NCBI GenBank assembly: GCA_003254885.1
Contig: QANT01003325.1
Span: 83,521-147,520, forward strand
Reading direction: 5' to 3'
Length of the DNA: 64,000 bases
From: Purshia tridentata
Lineage: Eukaryota; Streptophyta; Magnoliopsida; Rosales; Rosaceae
Shown here one piece after another: positions 63,145-64,000 of the stretch (positions are counted from its first letter, which is position 1; every line of letters begins with the position of its first letter). The notes beneath the pieces are model-generated. The model was given only the letters and a program-made list of their open reading frames with translations. It was not told the origin of the DNA and did not search any database. Position numbers and translations under genes: made by a program.

Positions 63145-63275
63145 CCTTTTATAGGTCAGTTGGTCAGTCACAACTCTAACCCTAGATGCCAGACGCTGAG
63201 ACAGGCCGCTAGCACTCTTCTATAATATTAGGGTATGGGTCAAGCCCAGGCCCACCCTTGCAAATATTGGGCCTC
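63145..63275 (-). promoter_or_regulatory. TATA / telo-box / site II promoter of the snoRNA transcript
   Basis: Read on the minus strand: two site II-type GGCCCA/TGGGCC elements (about 63249-63254 and 63268-63274), an ACCCTAA telo-box (about 63228-63234), a second telo-box-like CTAGGGTT (about 63177-63186) and a consensus TATA box CTATAAAAGG (about 63144-63153). Transcription would start near 63115-63125 and run toward the snoRNAs. Telo-box plus site II promoters are characteristic of plant ribosomal-protein and snoRNA genes. No protein-coding frame follows, which supports a non-coding precursor. Confidence 0.7.
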
Positions 63276-63479
63276 CAGATGCTGATGCCTTCATCTTATT
63301 ATTTTATTGCTCCATCACACATATTTTTGTATTCCATTGAAAACTCTACTTGTCTTGCTTTTGCTTCTCCTTCACTCTGATGTTGTATTACTATAGAGGG
63401 ATATTATTCACCTTTTCTAAATTCACTTTCTCTACCGACCTTTTTCTTTTTATTCTCATTATGTATCGTAAATTTATAA

Positions 63480-63735
63480 TCAAAACCATTTATTTGTTAA
63501 ATCTAACTATAAAAATCATTTCTAAAAAAAATCAACCAAATCAGAAATCATTTGGTTATATAACTGTAATCAAATAAAGACGATTTTAGTAACAATTTAA
63601 TTTACTGGTAATTTATTATAACAATTACATGATCAAACTATTTTCGAATAATTTTAGTTAATTTTTAGTAAAAATAATATTCAAATAATTATTTAAAATA
63701 TGAACGATTCGAATCATAAAAATATATGTGAAATG
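63480..63735. repeat. decayed copy of the 26-kb Mutator-type MITE
   Basis: The internal sequence follows that of the element at 26021-26449: AATCAACCAAATCAGAAATC then ATTTGGTTAT in the left half and ACAATTACATGATCAAA, then AAAATATGAACGATTCGAAT in the right half. The GGTCACCCC ends are gone, so boundaries and target duplication are not readable. Confidence 0.6.
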
Positions 63736-63756
63736 AAAAAAAAAAAAAAAAGATCA

Positions 63757-63757
63757 N
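63757..63757. other. ambiguous base (n)
   Basis: A single undetermined base next to an 18-base A run; it marks an unresolved position in the assembly and affects no gene. Confidence 0.99.
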
Positions 63758-63904
63758 ATCAGTACAAAAAATAAATGGATAAGGTAAATAGTTGCTTTTA
63801 TGGGTTTTGATTACTCAAAAGTCAAAAACTCTCTTTTATGGGTTATGATCAATGAGTTAAATTTCATTTTTTAGGAGTATGGAAATTTTAACAACAACCT
63901 ATTA

Positions 63905-63960
63905 ATTTTTCGCCGAAATTTCGCCGAAATTTCCGAAATTATCGAAATTTGTCGAAATTT
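63905..63960. repeat. CGAAATTT-rich short repeat cluster
   Basis: Six or so imperfect GAAATTT(C/G) units with CGCC, CC or TG between them. Such clusters occur at the margins of some plant transposable elements. The window ends before an element can be defined. Confidence 0.5.
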
Positions 63961-64000
63961 TGGCCACGACTAGATCTGATCTGACCTGCCATTACCATTT

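Overview
This is nuclear DNA from a flowering plant. The genes have many short introns with GT-AG (and a few GC-AG) borders, the proteins include plastid and mitochondrial precursors, and the spacers are AT-rich and full of small non-autonomous DNA transposons. The family is not proven by the sequence; a woody rosid such as a Rosaceae species is my guess. I see no bacterial, viral, rRNA or tRNA sequence.

Layout. 1-1000: a 700-bp hAT-type MITE. 1770-3201 (+): a small Cys-rich protein ending in a CaaX box. 4113-6547 (-): MET1/ZKT, a thylakoid PDZ-TPR protein. 7799-12137 (-): a Pumilio RNA-binding protein. 14.2-15.1 kb: a Mutator-like foldback element. 17010-20496 (-): chloroplast chaperonin 60 beta. 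21232-25031 (-): an RLCK-VII kinase. 26.0-26.45 kb: a Mutator-type MITE. 30551-33954 (+): a subtilase (SBT3.18-like). 34.8-37.0 kb: a Pack-MULE-like element that carries part of a TIME FOR COFFEE-like gene and has a second element nested in it. 38366-42375 and 44426-48164 (+): two tandem YTH-domain m6A readers (ECT). 49160-53302 (+): mitochondrial branched-chain keto-acid dehydrogenase E1 beta. 54411-57027 (-): TATA-binding protein. 58.2-60.9 kb: a probable transposon. 61.7-62.3 kb: a foldback and a broken inverted copy of the kinase gene's 5' end. 62.5-63.2 kb (-): what looks like an unannotated polycistronic snoRNA gene.

Five of the genes (MET1, CPN60B, ECT, BCKDH E1 beta, TBP) lie in the same order as Arabidopsis At1g55480-At1g55520, so this is a conserved ancestral block. 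The Pumilio, RLCK and subtilase genes and an ECT tandem duplication interrupt it. The genes do not form a pathway: they are independently transcribed housekeeping and regulatory genes for plastid protein folding and PSII assembly, m6A reading, mRNA control, Leu/Ile/Val breakdown, basal transcription and rRNA modification.

All exon models below were built by hand from splice signals, reading phase and family knowledge. Every model closes in frame. Claims of homology are from memory; no database was searched.
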